A DNA stretch of 40,569 bases from Spirochaetaceae bacterium (lineage in GTDB: Bacteria; Spirochaetota; Spirochaetia; Treponematales; Treponemataceae). The stretch lies in NCBI GenBank assembly GCA_017622135.1, contig JAGARR010000054.1, positions 1 to 40,569 of the forward strand. The letters run 5' to 3'. Below the pieces are notes generated by a model. It worked only from the letters and a program-made list of their open reading frames with translations, did not search any database and was not told the origin of the DNA. Position numbers and translations under genes: made by a program. Shown here piece after piece: positions 16,584-25,869 of the stretch (position 1 is its first letter; the number at the start of each line of letters is the position of its first letter).

Positions 16584-17704
16584 AAGAAATGCTAAAACTC
16601 GGCCTCTCACTGGCCATCTTTGCCAGCGTCGCCTGTGTCTGTCTGGCATTGGTGAACAATGTCACCGCCCCAGCCATTGCCGCCGTCAAGGAGCGGGAGC
16701 TGAACGCTGGCCTTGCGGTGGTATTCCCCGAGGCAGATACCTTCCAGGCTGCCCCTGAATTCACCCCCGACACTGCAAATTCAGTGAAGGTGACAAGCCT
16801 CTACCTTGCAAAGCAGGGTGACCAGGTGCTGGGTGCCGTTGTCCAGGCAAATGGCCCCACCTACGACAAGGCCGAGATGCTCATCGGCGTGACCCTCCAC
16901 CGGGCCATCACCGGCATCCAGTTCCTGACTCTCACTGACACTCCCGGCTTCGGCCAGAAGGCCACCGAGCCAGAGTGGATGGCACAGTTTCCCGGCAAGT
17001 CTGTGGACGATTCCTTTGTTGCTGGACAGGACGTGGACAAGATTAGCGGTGCCACCATCTCTTCTGATGGAATTGCCCAGCTCATCAAGTATGCCGCCTA
17101 TGTTGCCAGTGAATTCCTTGCTGCCAATTATGGTGGCGCAGCAGGCTCAGGAGAGGCCCCAGTTCTTGCCGCTGAGGTCACAGCATTCACCTTTGAGGAT
17201 GCCTGTATCTCCCTGTTCCCTCCGGAGGAGTATGCCGACCTGGCGTTCACCGAGGTTCCAGAGGGAATCGGAGCTATTGTCCGCACCATGATTGTGGAAA
17301 ACCAGGTGCTGGTAAGCACCAACGACAAGATTATTGCCGCCATGGTGGCTGTCCGTGGACAGACCTATAAGGATGGTGGTGTGGTACTGACCGCCGTGGG
17401 AGTTGACGGAAACATAATCGGATCACGCATTCTGGAGCTGAAGGATGACAAGAACCAGGGACAGCTTGTCTTGAAGGCTAGCTTCTATAACCAGTTTAGC
17501 GGTCTTCCCGTAAGCCAGACCATCTTGAATGGCGAGGGCAAGTACGATGCCATCACTGGAGCCACCATCACCTCCGACTGCATTGCAGACATGGTGAAGG
17601 TTGGTGCTGTAGAGGCTATCAATGTGCTGGCAGCACATGGTATTGTCCCCGCTTCCATCGACCAGAACAGCTACCAGCTGAACGAAAACTATTTGGAGGA
17701 GTAG
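16580..17704 (+). CDS. rnfG: Rnf complex subunit G with two FMN-binding domains
   Basis: A 374-residue protein with an N-terminal membrane anchor (LGLSLAIFASVACVCLALV) and a periplasmic part. Usual RnfG has about 190-210 residues and a single FMN-binding domain. Here two copies occur: the first has SGATIS with Thr159 as predicted acceptor, the second has TGATIT with Thr329. Both are preceded by the domain core (GVTLHRAITGIQFLTLTDTPGFG in copy one, AVGVDGNIIGSRILELKDD in copy two). Copy two lacks the TPGFG loop and has DKNQG instead. FMN would be attached through phosphoester bonds by ApbE/Ftp. A fusion by sequencing error is unlikely as the frame is open throughout. rnfE follows after 7 nt. 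Confidence 0.92.
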   Translation: MKEMLKLGLSLAIFASVACVCLALVNNVTAPAIAAVKERELNAGLAVVFPEADTFQAAPEFTPDTANSVKVTSLYLAKQGDQVLGAVVQANGPTYDKAEMLIGVTLHRAITGIQFLTLTDTPGFGQKATEPEWMAQFPGKSVDDSFVAGQDVDKISGATISSDGIAQLIKYAAYVASEFLAANYGGAAGSGEAPVLAAEVTAFTFEDACISLFPPEEYADLAFTEVPEGIGAIVRTMIVENQVLVSTNDKIIAAMVAVRGQTYKDGGVVLTAVGVDGNIIGSRILELKDDKNQGQLVLKASFYNQFSGLPVSQTILNGEGKYDAITGATITSDCIADMVKVGAVEAINVLAAHGIVPASIDQNSYQLNENYLEE

Positions 17705-17711
17705 CAGCAGC

Positions 17712-18326
17712 ATGAAAAAATATTGGAGTATCTTTACAAACGGCCTGATAAAGGAAAATCCGCTGCTGGTGCTGATGATTGGTCTGTGTTCATCACTGGC
17801 CGTTACCACCAGCTTCAGCAACGGTCTGGGAATGGGTCTGGCCATGACCTTCGTTCTTCTCATGAGTGAGGTCATCATCAGCCTATTCCGCAAGTTGATT
17901 CCCGACTCAATCCGTATCCCGGTGTTCATCATCGTCATTGCTACGTTTGTGACCATCGTAGACTTGTTGATGCAGGCATACGTACCTGCCTTGGCAAAGT
18001 CATTGGGTGTATTCATTCCCCTGATTGTAGTGAACTGCATCATCATGGGACGGGTAGAGTCCTTCGCCTTCAAGCGGACGGTGACGGAAGCCGCCTGTGA
18101 CGCCTTAGGCATGGGCATCGGCTATCTGTGGGTGCTCTGCGGCATCTCCATCGTCCGGGAACTCTTGGGTGGAGGCACGCTCTTCGGCATGGAAGTGATT
18201 CCAGAAGCCTATAGGATTGGCTTCTTTACCAATGCACCCGGAGGATTCTTTGTGTTCGGAATTTTCATTTCCCTGAATATGCTCTTGAAGAACATCGTTT
18301 CCAAAAAATCAGGAGGAACGGCATAA
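17712..18326 (+). CDS. rnfE: Rnf complex subunit E
   Basis: A 204-residue integral membrane protein of the RnfA/RnfE-NqrD/NqrE family, with about six hydrophobic segments. Family signatures include KENPLLVLMIGLCSSLAVTT near the start and SFAFKRTVTEAACDALGMG in the middle. Rnf A and E form the membrane core that holds a 2Fe-2S cluster in related complexes; here GLCSSL and VNCIIMGR supply the expected cysteines. GGAGGAG overlaps the rnfG stop, 9 nt before the ATG. The stop overlaps the rnfA start (TAATG). Confidence 0.95.
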   Translation: MKKYWSIFTNGLIKENPLLVLMIGLCSSLAVTTSFSNGLGMGLAMTFVLLMSEVIISLFRKLIPDSIRIPVFIIVIATFVTIVDLLMQAYVPALAKSLGVFIPLIVVNCIIMGRVESFAFKRTVTEAACDALGMGIGYLWVLCGISIVRELLGGGTLFGMEVIPEAYRIGFFTNAPGGFFVFGIFISLNMLLKNIVSKKSGGTA

Positions 18327-18904
18327 TGAACGAATATCTGAAAATCTTCCTTTCATCCATGTTGATTGACAACGTTGTCTTCATCCAGTTCCTGGCCCTC
18401 TGCCCCTTCATCGGAATGACTGCCGACACGGGCAAGGCGGTAGGAATGGGTATTGCCGCCTCCTTCGTCATGATTCTGGCAACGGTGGCAACCTGGCCTC
18501 TGTATCACTACGTCATGGTTCCACTGGGACTCAGCTTCCTCCAGACCCTGATCTTCATTCTGGTGATTGCAAGCCTTGTACAGCTGGTGGAATTCTATCT
18601 GAAGAAGTCGGCGCCAGCGCTCTACAGCTCCATGGGTGTGTACCTGGCCCTGATTACCACCAACTGTGCCATTCTGGCTGTTACTCTGAACTGCATCAGC
18701 AAGGAGTACAACTTTGTTGAGTCCATCGTGTATGCCATTGGTACTGCCGCAGGCTTCCTGCTGGCTATGGTGCTTATGGCTGGAATCCGCCAGAGAATTA
18801 AGATTGCCTCTGTTCCCAACATCCTGAAGGGAACGCCGGTATTGTTCGTAGCAGCAGGGCTTTTGTCCATGGCCTTCAGCGGCTTTGCTGGACTGATTAA
18901 ATAA
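18326..18904 (+). CDS. rnfA: Rnf complex subunit A
   Basis: A 192-residue integral membrane protein homologous to RnfE. The opening EYLKIFLSSMLIDNVVFIQF is typical of RnfA, and LALCPFIG and TTNCAILAV provide the conserved cysteine positions. It pairs with RnfE in the membrane core. AGGAGG lies 9 nt before the ATG. It ends 9 nt before rnfB, with AAGGAG in that gap. Confidence 0.95.
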   Translation: MNEYLKIFLSSMLIDNVVFIQFLALCPFIGMTADTGKAVGMGIAASFVMILATVATWPLYHYVMVPLGLSFLQTLIFILVIASLVQLVEFYLKKSAPALYSSMGVYLALITTNCAILAVTLNCISKEYNFVESIVYAIGTAAGFLLAMVLMAGIRQRIKIASVPNILKGTPVLFVAAGLLSMAFSGFAGLIK

Positions 18905-18913
18905 GGAGACGAG

Positions 18914-19732
18914 ATGAATACTGTATTGATTACATTGGGCGTTTCCTTCGGTCTCGCCTTTATCCTAGGTGTGCTCCTGGGATTCTTCAAGAAATTCTTC
19001 CATGTACCGGTAGATCCCACGGTGGAGCGGGTGCGTGAGGTGCTGCCCAGCGCCAACTGCGGCGCCTGTGGATATCCCGGCTGTGACGGCTTTGCCGCCG
19101 CTGTGGCCGCTGGAGAGGCACCCGTAACAGGTTGTACAGCCGGTGGTCCCGCCACTGCAGAGGCTGTTGGTAAGGTGCTGGGTGTTGATGCCGAAGCTGT
19201 AGCAAAGGTTGCTCTGCTGGCCTGCCAAGGCTGCAAGGAGAACGCCAAGGACCGGGGATTATACTCCGGCGTCAAGTCCTGCAAGGCGGCAAAGATCAGC
19301 GTCAACGGCACAAAGCTCTGCCAATTCGGCTGCATCGGCTTTGGAGACTGCTGCGATGTCTGTAACTTTGACGCCCTGGCAATGGGTGAGGACGGGCTGC
19401 CCCACGTGAACTATGCCAATTGTACTGGCTGCACCATGTGTGCCCAGACCTGTCCCCAGAGCCTGTTCTCCATGGTTCCTGCCACACAGAAGGGATCCGT
19501 GGCCCTATGCTCCAACCGCAGCGAGATGTCTCCCCGGCTGAAGCAGAACTGCAGCACTGCCTGCATCAAGTGCAAAAAATGTGAGAAGGTTTGTCCTGAG
19601 ACGTGCATCGTCGTGACCAACGGCATTCCTGTGGTGGACTACAGCAAGTGCACATCCTGCAAGAAGTGCATCGAGGGCTGCCCCACAAAGGTTCTTGTGT
19701 TGCTAGAAGACACGGTTACTGTGGTGGCATAA
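18914..19732 (+). CDS. rnfB: Rnf complex subunit B (iron-sulfur protein)
   Basis: A 272-residue membrane-anchored iron-sulfur subunit, taken to receive electrons from ferredoxin. An N-terminal anchor (about 5-27) precedes the Fe4 domain with NCGACGYPGCDGFAAAV, then cysteines at ACQGCKE, SCKA, LCQFGCIGFGDCC and VCNF. Three further cluster motifs follow: CTGCTMCAQTCP, CIKCKKCEKVCP and CTSCKKCIEGCP. The order rnfCDGEAB is the one known from clostridia and acetogens and differs from the proteobacterial ABCDGE order. It is the last gene of the operon, 28 nt before the terminator stem. Confidence 0.95.
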   Translation: MNTVLITLGVSFGLAFILGVLLGFFKKFFHVPVDPTVERVREVLPSANCGACGYPGCDGFAAAVAAGEAPVTGCTAGGPATAEAVGKVLGVDAEAVAKVALLACQGCKENAKDRGLYSGVKSCKAAKISVNGTKLCQFGCIGFGDCCDVCNFDALAMGEDGLPHVNYANCTGCTMCAQTCPQSLFSMVPATQKGSVALCSNRSEMSPRLKQNCSTACIKCKKCEKVCPETCIVVTNGIPVVDYSKCTSCKKCIEGCPTKVLVLLEDTVTVVA

Positions 19733-19760
19733 AAAAGGGCTGGCACGTGCCCTATACAAT

Positions 19761-19805
19761 AAAAGCGGCTGTGGAATGCTCTTCAGAACATCCACAGCCG
19801 CTTTT
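19761..19805. terminator. Bidirectional terminator between rnfB and aroA
   Basis: Perfect 15-bp stem AAAAGCGGCTGTGGA (19761-19775) and TCCACAGCCGCTTTT (19791-19805), loop 15 nt, with T-runs in both directions. It serves the rnf operon and the convergent aroA. A small GGGC/GCCC hairpin lies just upstream (19737-19752). Confidence 0.9.
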
Positions 19806-19834
19806 TTTCAGCCAAATCAATCGTCGGAAGGGAA

Positions 19835-21238
19835 TCAATTCTCGCTCAAGGTGAACCGAGCACCGATGCCCTCCATGGCCTGAAAGAAATCCGGGAAGGA
19901 GACGGCACAGCAGTGGGCATCCCGTACCGTCACCGGCTCCTGCAAGGCCAACCCCAGCACAGCCAAGGACATGGCTACCCGATGGTCGTCGTAGCTTTCC
20001 ACTACCCCACCGTGAAGCTTGAAGTCAGGATTTGCCGATCCGCTGGCAGTCACGGGACTGTGACCATGGATTACCAGATAGTCCGGCCCCTCCTCAACGT
20101 CAGCCCCCAATTTGGTCAACTCCTGGCGCATCACGTCAATCCGGTCCGTCTCCTTCTTGCGGCACACACCAATGTCCTCGATAACGGTGGTTCCCTCGAT
20201 AAAGCAGGCCGCCACCGAAAGGGCCGGCACTGCGTCGGGAAAGCCTGAACAATTGATGCGCAAAGTCTGCTCTGGCAGATGCTCCGTTGAAAGGCGGCCG
20301 CGGACACCATTGGTGGCAGGGAAGTCTGTCTTTTTCCGGGCCTCTGTGCCGCCGTACACCACCAGCTCCTCACGCTCCCGACTCCACTCCACACAGGCTC
20401 CCACCGACTGCAGCACCTGAACAATGGCCTCATCCCCCTGGCTGCCACTTCCGTCAATGTGCTGGATGGTGATACAGCTATCGGTCAGGAGGGCCGCCAC
20501 CAGAGGAAAGGCCACCGCCTCCCAATCCGAGGGAATGGTACGGTCAAAGGCAGGGATCTGGTGGGGGCCGCCCACCACAATCCGCTTATAGTCATCGCTC
20601 ATCTCCACGGGGATGCCCAGGGACTCAAGCCACATCCTGGTCATATCCAGATAGGGCACCTCCTTGGGATCCGTCAGATGGATTTCCAGCTGTCCGTCAA
20701 TCCGGGAGGCTGCCATCATCAAGCCGCTGATGTACTGGGAAAGCCGACCGTCGGTAACAACCCTCCCTGCTTGAATGGGGCCCTGCACCAGCAGCGGAGG
20801 CGCATCGGCTTCAGGGCGGGAAATGTGGGTGGTGGCCCCCAGCTGCTCCAGTGCCTGTGCCAGATGACGCACCGGACGTGTCCTGATGGACTCGTCCCCA
20901 GTAAAGATGCTCCAGCCAGGAAAGGTGGTGGCAATGGGAGTCAGGAAATACAGCACGGAACCAGAGTTGCCCACATCCACCACATTGGCAGGCAGATGCA
21001 CATTCCTTCCCGCACCGTGGACTGTCCAGAGGTTGTTGTCCCCGCTCATCTCCACCTGGGCACCAATCTCTGCAATGCAGCGGGCGGCGCTGAGACAGTC
21101 GGCACTGGGGAGGGGATTACGGATATAAGAGGTTCCTTCTGCCAGGGCAGCAAGAAGGCAGGCCCTGATGGTATGGCTTTTTGAGCCTGGCACAGAAATG
21201 GCACCAGACAATGTACTTTGAGCGGTAATGCAGTCCAT
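19835..21238 (-). CDS. aroA: 3-phosphoshikimate 1-carboxyvinyltransferase (EPSP synthase)
   Basis: A 467-residue cytosolic enzyme joining shikimate-3-phosphate and PEP in the chorismate pathway. Visible motifs: PGSKSHTIRA near residue 17, SIRTRPVRHLAQALEQLGA, LSQYISGLMMAAS, the GFPDAVPAL catalytic Asp region, RKKETDRIDVM and YDDHRVAMSLAV. The usual GNAGTAMRPL segment reads GNSGSVLYFL, so the conserved Arg is Tyr. That is unusual and could mean a divergent EPSP class or altered activity. AAGGA lies 7 nt before the ATG, inside the last codons of the EAL gene, 9 nt away. Co-transcription with a c-di-GMP enzyme is likely. Confidence 0.88.
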   Translation of the reverse strand: MDCITAQSTLSGAISVPGSKSHTIRACLLAALAEGTSYIRNPLPSADCLSAARCIAEIGAQVEMSGDNNLWTVHGAGRNVHLPANVVDVGNSGSVLYFLTPIATTFPGWSIFTGDESIRTRPVRHLAQALEQLGATTHISRPEADAPPLLVQGPIQAGRVVTDGRLSQYISGLMMAASRIDGQLEIHLTDPKEVPYLDMTRMWLESLGIPVEMSDDYKRIVVGGPHQIPAFDRTIPSDWEAVAFPLVAALLTDSCITIQHIDGSGSQGDEAIVQVLQSVGACVEWSREREELVVYGGTEARKKTDFPATNGVRGRLSTEHLPEQTLRINCSGFPDAVPALSVAACFIEGTTVIEDIGVCRKKETDRIDVMRQELTKLGADVEEGPDYLVIHGHSPVTASGSANPDFKLHGGVVESYDDHRVAMSLAVLGLALQEPVTVRDAHCCAVSFPDFFQAMEGIGARFTLSEN

Positions 21239-21247
21239 AGGTGTTCC

Positions 21248-22510
21248 TTATTTAGAAAGTAAGGGAGTCTTTATTGTCTCCTCAAGAAAATCAATACACA
21301 ATATAAAGGCTTTTTTCCCTTCCTGCAACCGCACAGCCAAGGTGCGGCACATATTGCCGGAGGCCGAGGAAAGGTGTTTGTCTGCAAAGAAGCGATTGAT
21401 TTTAAATGCCTTAAAGCAGGTAAAATACGGCCGAAGGCTATGGTCACAGCCCTTTTCCGCCACCCGGAAGATGTAGGAATGGGGCTTTGCCTTGATGTGG
21501 GGAGCTACCACCATATCGGTCACCTGGATTCTGTCCTCATCAAGGACAAAGATGCTCTCTATCTCCGAATTCACGATGATAAATTCCTCAAAGATTGTCT
21601 CCATGGACTCGATGGGCTGACAGTCAATCTGTCGAACCAACCAATCTGCTACAGAATTCACATCACTGGTGAGATAGCTTGTCTCCTTCAACCGACTGAC
21701 AATCTGCTTCCGCAGATGATTTTGACAACTCTTAATCTTCTTTAGGGCCGACTTCTCTATCTTCTTCAAGTCAGCGTCAGGGCGGCCGATGGCAAATCCC
21801 TGCAGGAGATTCACCCCCAAAAGGGCACAGGTCAGAAGCTCCGCCTCTGTCTCCACACCTTCTGCCAGACAAACAGATCCAGTCATTTCCGACAGGCTCA
21901 CAATGGACTTAAGGATGGACTGACGATAAGCATCCTTGTCAATGCCGTGGATGATGTTCCGATCAATCTTGATGATATCAGGATGAATCAAAATCAAGCG
22001 TTCGATGTTGGAGTGCTCGCTACCGAAATCATCCACCACGATGAGAAATCCACTCTCCCGCTGCTGACGTACGAAATATATCAACTCATGGGAGGAATTT
22101 GCCTTTGACTCGATGAATTCCAAGCCTATAACACTGGGATGAAAGCCCATGCGTTCCGTCAGGTCTGGAAGCACCCCATCGTCCACAGACTCCTTGTAGA
22201 TGCAATTGGTGTGGATGTTCATAAAAAGGAGCGCGTCGTTGTTGTTGTCGAATTCCTTGAAGTTTTCCAAGGCCAACTGTTGGCAAAGCTGATCAAAGTC
22301 TTGGGTAAGCTGCAGGGAATCAGAAAGGGCAAAAAGCTCTGAGGGAGAGATGGGCTCCTTCGTGTCAACCACCCATCCACGAATCAAGGCTTCGTAGGCA
22401 AAAATCTTGCCTGTCTTGAGACAGATGATGGGCTGAAAATACGGACAAATTTCAATATCCTCCAGCACACTGGAAAGCAATCTTTTTTTTATAGAATAAT
22501 CCATAGACAT
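21248..22510 (-). CDS. EAL-domain c-di-GMP phosphodiesterase with C-terminal sensory-type domain
   Basis: A 420-residue soluble protein. The EAL domain (about 20-265) opens with YEALIRGW (Glu40) and continues with FMNIHTN, LEFIESKA, VVDDFGSEHSN, IIKIDR, LAEGVETEAE and LQGFAIGRPD. The catalytic Glu, Asn, Asp-Asp, Lys and Glu positions are all present, so phosphodiesterase activity is expected. Residues about 290-415 form a PAS/YkuI_C-like ligand domain (CDHSLRPYF). Start could be 22510 or 22504; neither has a Shine-Dalgarno site. A TATAAT lies at 22559-22554. It is followed 9 nt later by aroA. Confidence 0.85.
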   Translation of the reverse strand: MSMDYSIKKRLLSSVLEDIEICPYFQPIICLKTGKIFAYEALIRGWVVDTKEPISPSELFALSDSLQLTQDFDQLCQQLALENFKEFDNNNDALLFMNIHTNCIYKESVDDGVLPDLTERMGFHPSVIGLEFIESKANSSHELIYFVRQQRESGFLIVVDDFGSEHSNIERLILIHPDIIKIDRNIIHGIDKDAYRQSILKSIVSLSEMTGSVCLAEGVETEAELLTCALLGVNLLQGFAIGRPDADLKKIEKSALKKIKSCQNHLRKQIVSRLKETSYLTSDVNSVADWLVRQIDCQPIESMETIFEEFIIVNSEIESIFVLDEDRIQVTDMVVAPHIKAKPHSYIFRVAEKGCDHSLRPYFTCFKAFKINRFFADKHLSSASGNMCRTLAVRLQEGKKAFILCIDFLEETIKTPLLSK

Positions 22511-22625
22511 ATAACCGTTCGGTTTACCCTTCCCTCAGTTTATCATTCTCTCCATTATACAGCAAAACACATCTATTCTATTATCGACACGTTCAAACAA
22601 AAACACTAATCCTTTCTATTTGCAT

Positions 22626-22666
22626 CAAAAAAAGGGACTCCTGAAACTCAATTTCAGAAGTCCCTT
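22626..22666 (-). terminator. Intrinsic terminator behind the OmpA-like gene
   Basis: Arms AAGGGACTCCTGAAA (22632-22646) and TTTCAGAAGTCCCTT (22652-22666) pair over 15 bp with one wobble and a 5-nt loop. A T-run (complement of 22633-22627) follows on the minus strand. The rest of 22511-22735 holds the EAL promoter region and no gene. Confidence 0.8.
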
Positions 22667-22735
22667 TCTCTGGGTACAGGCTCAGAACGTCAGCTCAGAG
22701 AACCAACTTCCCAAGCCAGATAAAATCATCTCATC

Positions 22736-25700
22736 CTATTTGTTCAGAATGAATTCAACCCGGCGGTTCTTCCACCAGTTGTCCCTATCCTCACGGGGAA
22801 CAACCGGCTGACGGCCACCAACTCCTACGGTGGACAGGCGGCTTGCAGACACGCCAAATTCCACCAGCATCTTTCGTACCGTCTCGGCACGAGCCTCGGA
22901 TAGGGGAACCAGCGGAATATTGCCGTTGGCAGTGGATGTCTCCTCAGCCTCAGTACCGCTGATGTTGTTGGCGTGGCCCTCAATGCGGACGGTATAATCC
23001 TTGAACTTGTTCAGCACCTCAGCAATGCGGCGGAGAACACGGAGATTGTTGTCAATCACCCCTTGGTCCAGACCCTTCACCGGATCCTCGTCCTTTCCCT
23101 TGAAGTCCGCATTGTCACTTCTAAAGATGATGGAGGGAACCTGCATCTTCAGCACGTCACCAATTCTGATGACCAGCACGTCAACGGAAATGATTCCAGC
23201 CACCTCGGAAGCCATTCCCAATTCGTCGGCAACGGAGAAGATGAAAGGATAGTCAGTGGCGGACTGAACCAGCTCGCCGTTGTTGCCACGGCCATCCCAA
23301 ACCAGCCGCTCTGTGACGGAACCAGTTCCCGATCGGGACCAGAACACCTTGCCGTTCTCCGGGTCATAGACCTGGAAGGACCAACTCTTGAAGGGCACCG
23401 CAGAAACGGCCCCCAGGGAAATGAACAGGTCGTCGTCCACACCATCGTTGTCGGGACTGAAATACTCGGGGGCTGTCCGAACGCTCAGCTGAGGCGGTGT
23501 CACGGAGCTGACAAAGGGAGATGTGGCGGCAGTAAGCACCGCACCATTAGCATAGTGAACCACCAGATTTCCTGTCAACGTTCCCTCCGCAGGGACACCG
23601 CCGGAAGAGAGGCCGTCCCAGGTGACAGTAGCAGGAACATTGGCGGAGTCATCTTGATTCCAGGACCGCACCACACCGTCGTTCTGGTTCTTTATGTCGA
23701 ACTGCCAGCTCTCAATGCCTTCCGTCAGGGTCATCCTGATGGTGAACTTCTGCTGATCTTGGAAGCCGTCTCCGTTGGGGGAGATGGCAGACTGGTCGGC
23801 AGTCAGGTACACCTTTCCATGGCGGGTATCCACCTTCAAGTCGGAGATGGTGGCCATCCCCCTATTGCCAGCCGCATCCTGGGAGGAGATGGTGAGTCTG
23901 TAGCTGCCATCCTCCACCAAGTTGCCGGAATCATTTGTTCCGTCCCACTCAAAGGACTGGGCTGTACCTTCCCAGGTAATTTCCTGCACCAAGGCTCCCC
24001 GCTGGTTCTCGATCCGGGCGGTCCACTTCTCCTCCTGACTGGAGCTGACGGCAAATGGAACCATATCCTTCGCACCATCTCCATCCGGCGAGAAGAGTGT
24101 GTAGGGAGCAGATACGGTGATTTCTGGAACAATGGTGTCCATCACAAAGGGCTGGCTCACGGTGGTGGCCATGGAACCGTTCTTGGAGATTGTTTCCAGG
24201 GTGGCAGTGTAGGTGCCGTCCGCACAGCGTGTTCCCTCGTCAGCCAGGCCGTTCCAGGTAAAGCGGGACGGCAGAGAGCCTGTGCTGGAGATTGTCTTGA
24301 CGGCAGAACCAGCTTCATCCTTGATCTGGAGCTTGTAGGAAGCAATGCCACTCTCGGACTTCACCACAGGAGTCAGGGCCACAGACTCCTGCACGCCGTC
24401 CCCATTGGGAGAGAAGGCGGGAGGCTGAACTGTCAGGATGACCTCAGTTGCACCCGTATTCAGCTCGAAGGGACGGGAAAGGGCCTGCCCCACATTGCCT
24501 GCCTGATCTACAGAGGAAAGCCGGTAAGTGTACGAACCGTCCTCACAGAGCCGTCCCTGTGCATCCAATCCTTCCCACAGGAATGAGGCGGAGGGCTTTC
24601 CTCCAAAGTCATAAGTGCGCACCACCCTACCCTGGGCATCAAGAATCTCTCCCTTCCACGCCCTTTCCAAGGTTGCCTCCTGATGGAGACCCAAGGTATC
24701 CAGACGCCCATCTCCATCAGGGGAGAATATGGTTGAGTCAGAGCGGACAGTAGCGGAAGGAGCGACGGTATCCAGCACAAAATAGGGAGAGCGCAAGGGC
24801 ATGGTCTCGTAGCCGTTGGAATACTGTGCAGTCACCACCGCCTGATAGGAGCCATCTGCCAGCACCTTCCCCCCCTGGTCAGTTCCATCGTACAAAAGGA
24901 CAACTGGAGGATTATCCCCCCCCTCAAAGGTTCTGACGATTATTTCAGCGGTGTTTATAATGTCAATCTTCCAATGCACCAGCTGATTCCCAGTTGCTGC
25001 CTTGCCGCTTCCTACAGGAATGGTCACGTCAAGGAGCATAGTGTCCTGCACCGTGTCACCATTGGGTGAGAAATAGCGGCTGCCATTGATGAGGATATTG
25101 GTAGTCGGCTTCTCGGCAGAATAAATGATGTTGGAAATCTGCGCCACCATGGAGGTGTTGCCCGCTCGGTCAGTGGAGGTGATGCTGTAGCTGTATACAC
25201 CGTCATCCACCGGCACACCATTGTCATTACGTCCATCCCAGGAGAATGCAGCAGGAGCACCTGCCTTCCACTCAATCTTTCGTACCACATTACCAGTTGT
25301 ATCCACAAAGGTTCCTGTCCACAAGTCCTCTTGAGAGCCGAACTGCTGTATGCCGAACTCAGCCTTGCTACCCTCACCAAAAATCTTGTCGTTATCAGTG
25401 ACAGGCTGGGCCAGATGGATGGTGGGAGGGGTACTGTCCACCACCACTTTCAGCTTGTCGGTACTGCTGCTGTTGTCGTTATCATCCTTGGCGGCAAAAT
25501 AGTAAAGATACGTACCGTCAGGAGCAATCTCACCAGTGTCCAGGGTTCCGTCCCAGATGACAGACTCAGGCACTGCAACTCCCGACTTTGCGTTGAAGAA
25601 ACGGGTCAGAAAATTCTTGAAGGTAATCTTTTCCGGCAAACTCACCTTGTTGCCGATGGTACGGACAATATTGCCCGACTCATCGGTAATGATGAACTGC

Positions 25701-25867
25701 CATTCGGTTATGTAACGCTTGTCCTTGATGGACAGTGGCACCTCCAGCTGATCCTGTACACCGTCACTGTTGGGAGAAATATATAAGGTCTCCTTCTGGG
25801 CAAAGGCTGGCAGACTAACTCCAGCCAGCAGGCAACCCAGTGCAAAAAGTACAATCACTCGTCTCAT
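22736..25867 (-). CDS. Large SPNGDG-repeat / FlgD Ig-like protein with C-terminal OmpA domain
   Basis: A 1043-residue exported protein. The start at 25867 is chosen for GAGGAG 5 nt upstream and a clean signal peptide ending PAFAQ. Seven SPNGDG-type calcium-site-like motifs occur at residues about 31, 267, 382, 486, 593, 696 and 804. Most are followed by a WDG...DGxY...DxAGN segment typical of FlgD Ig-like folds. Residues about 914-1043 are an OmpA-like domain (VRIEGHANN, LSEARAETVRKML, VGVGGRQPVVP, NRRVEFILNK). The usual GHTD Asp is Asn here, while the LSxxRA Arg is kept. A periplasmic envelope tether is inferred. It starts 2 nt after the stop of the UPF0164-like gene, so translation is coupled. 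The repeat number suggests domain duplication. Confidence 0.85.
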   Translation of the reverse strand: MRRVIVLFALGCLLAGVSLPAFAQKETLYISPNSDGVQDQLEVPLSIKDKRYITEWQFIITDESGNIVRTIGNKVSLPEKITFKNFLTRFFNAKSGVAVPESVIWDGTLDTGEIAPDGTYLYYFAAKDDNDNSSSTDKLKVVVDSTPPTIHLAQPVTDNDKIFGEGSKAEFGIQQFGSQEDLWTGTFVDTTGNVVRKIEWKAGAPAAFSWDGRNDNGVPVDDGVYSYSITSTDRAGNTSMVAQISNIIYSAEKPTTNILINGSRYFSPNGDTVQDTMLLDVTIPVGSGKAATGNQLVHWKIDIINTAEIIVRTFEGGDNPPVVLLYDGTDQGGKVLADGSYQAVVTAQYSNGYETMPLRSPYFVLDTVAPSATVRSDSTIFSPDGDGRLDTLGLHQEATLERAWKGEILDAQGRVVRTYDFGGKPSASFLWEGLDAQGRLCEDGSYTYRLSSVDQAGNVGQALSRPFELNTGATEVILTVQPPAFSPNGDGVQESVALTPVVKSESGIASYKLQIKDEAGSAVKTISSTGSLPSRFTWNGLADEGTRCADGTYTATLETISKNGSMATTVSQPFVMDTIVPEITVSAPYTLFSPDGDGAKDMVPFAVSSSQEEKWTARIENQRGALVQEITWEGTAQSFEWDGTNDSGNLVEDGSYRLTISSQDAAGNRGMATISDLKVDTRHGKVYLTADQSAISPNGDGFQDQQKFTIRMTLTEGIESWQFDIKNQNDGVVRSWNQDDSANVPATVTWDGLSSGGVPAEGTLTGNLVVHYANGAVLTAATSPFVSSVTPPQLSVRTAPEYFSPDNDGVDDDLFISLGAVSAVPFKSWSFQVYDPENGKVFWSRSGTGSVTERLVWDGRGNNGELVQSATDYPFIFSVADELGMASEVAGIISVDVLVIRIGDVLKMQVPSIIFRSDNADFKGKDEDPVKGLDQGVIDNNLRVLRRIAEVLNKFKDYTVRIEGHANNISGTEAEETSTANGNIPLVPLSEARAETVRKMLVEFGVSASRLSTVGVGGRQPVVPREDRDNWWKNRRVEFILNK

Positions 25868-25869
25868 CA

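Noticed and set aside
22973..24586. 537-residue plus-strand open frame
   Set aside because: It mirrors the OmpA-like gene; long antisense frames are common in GC-rich coding DNA and this one has low-complexity His/Gly content.
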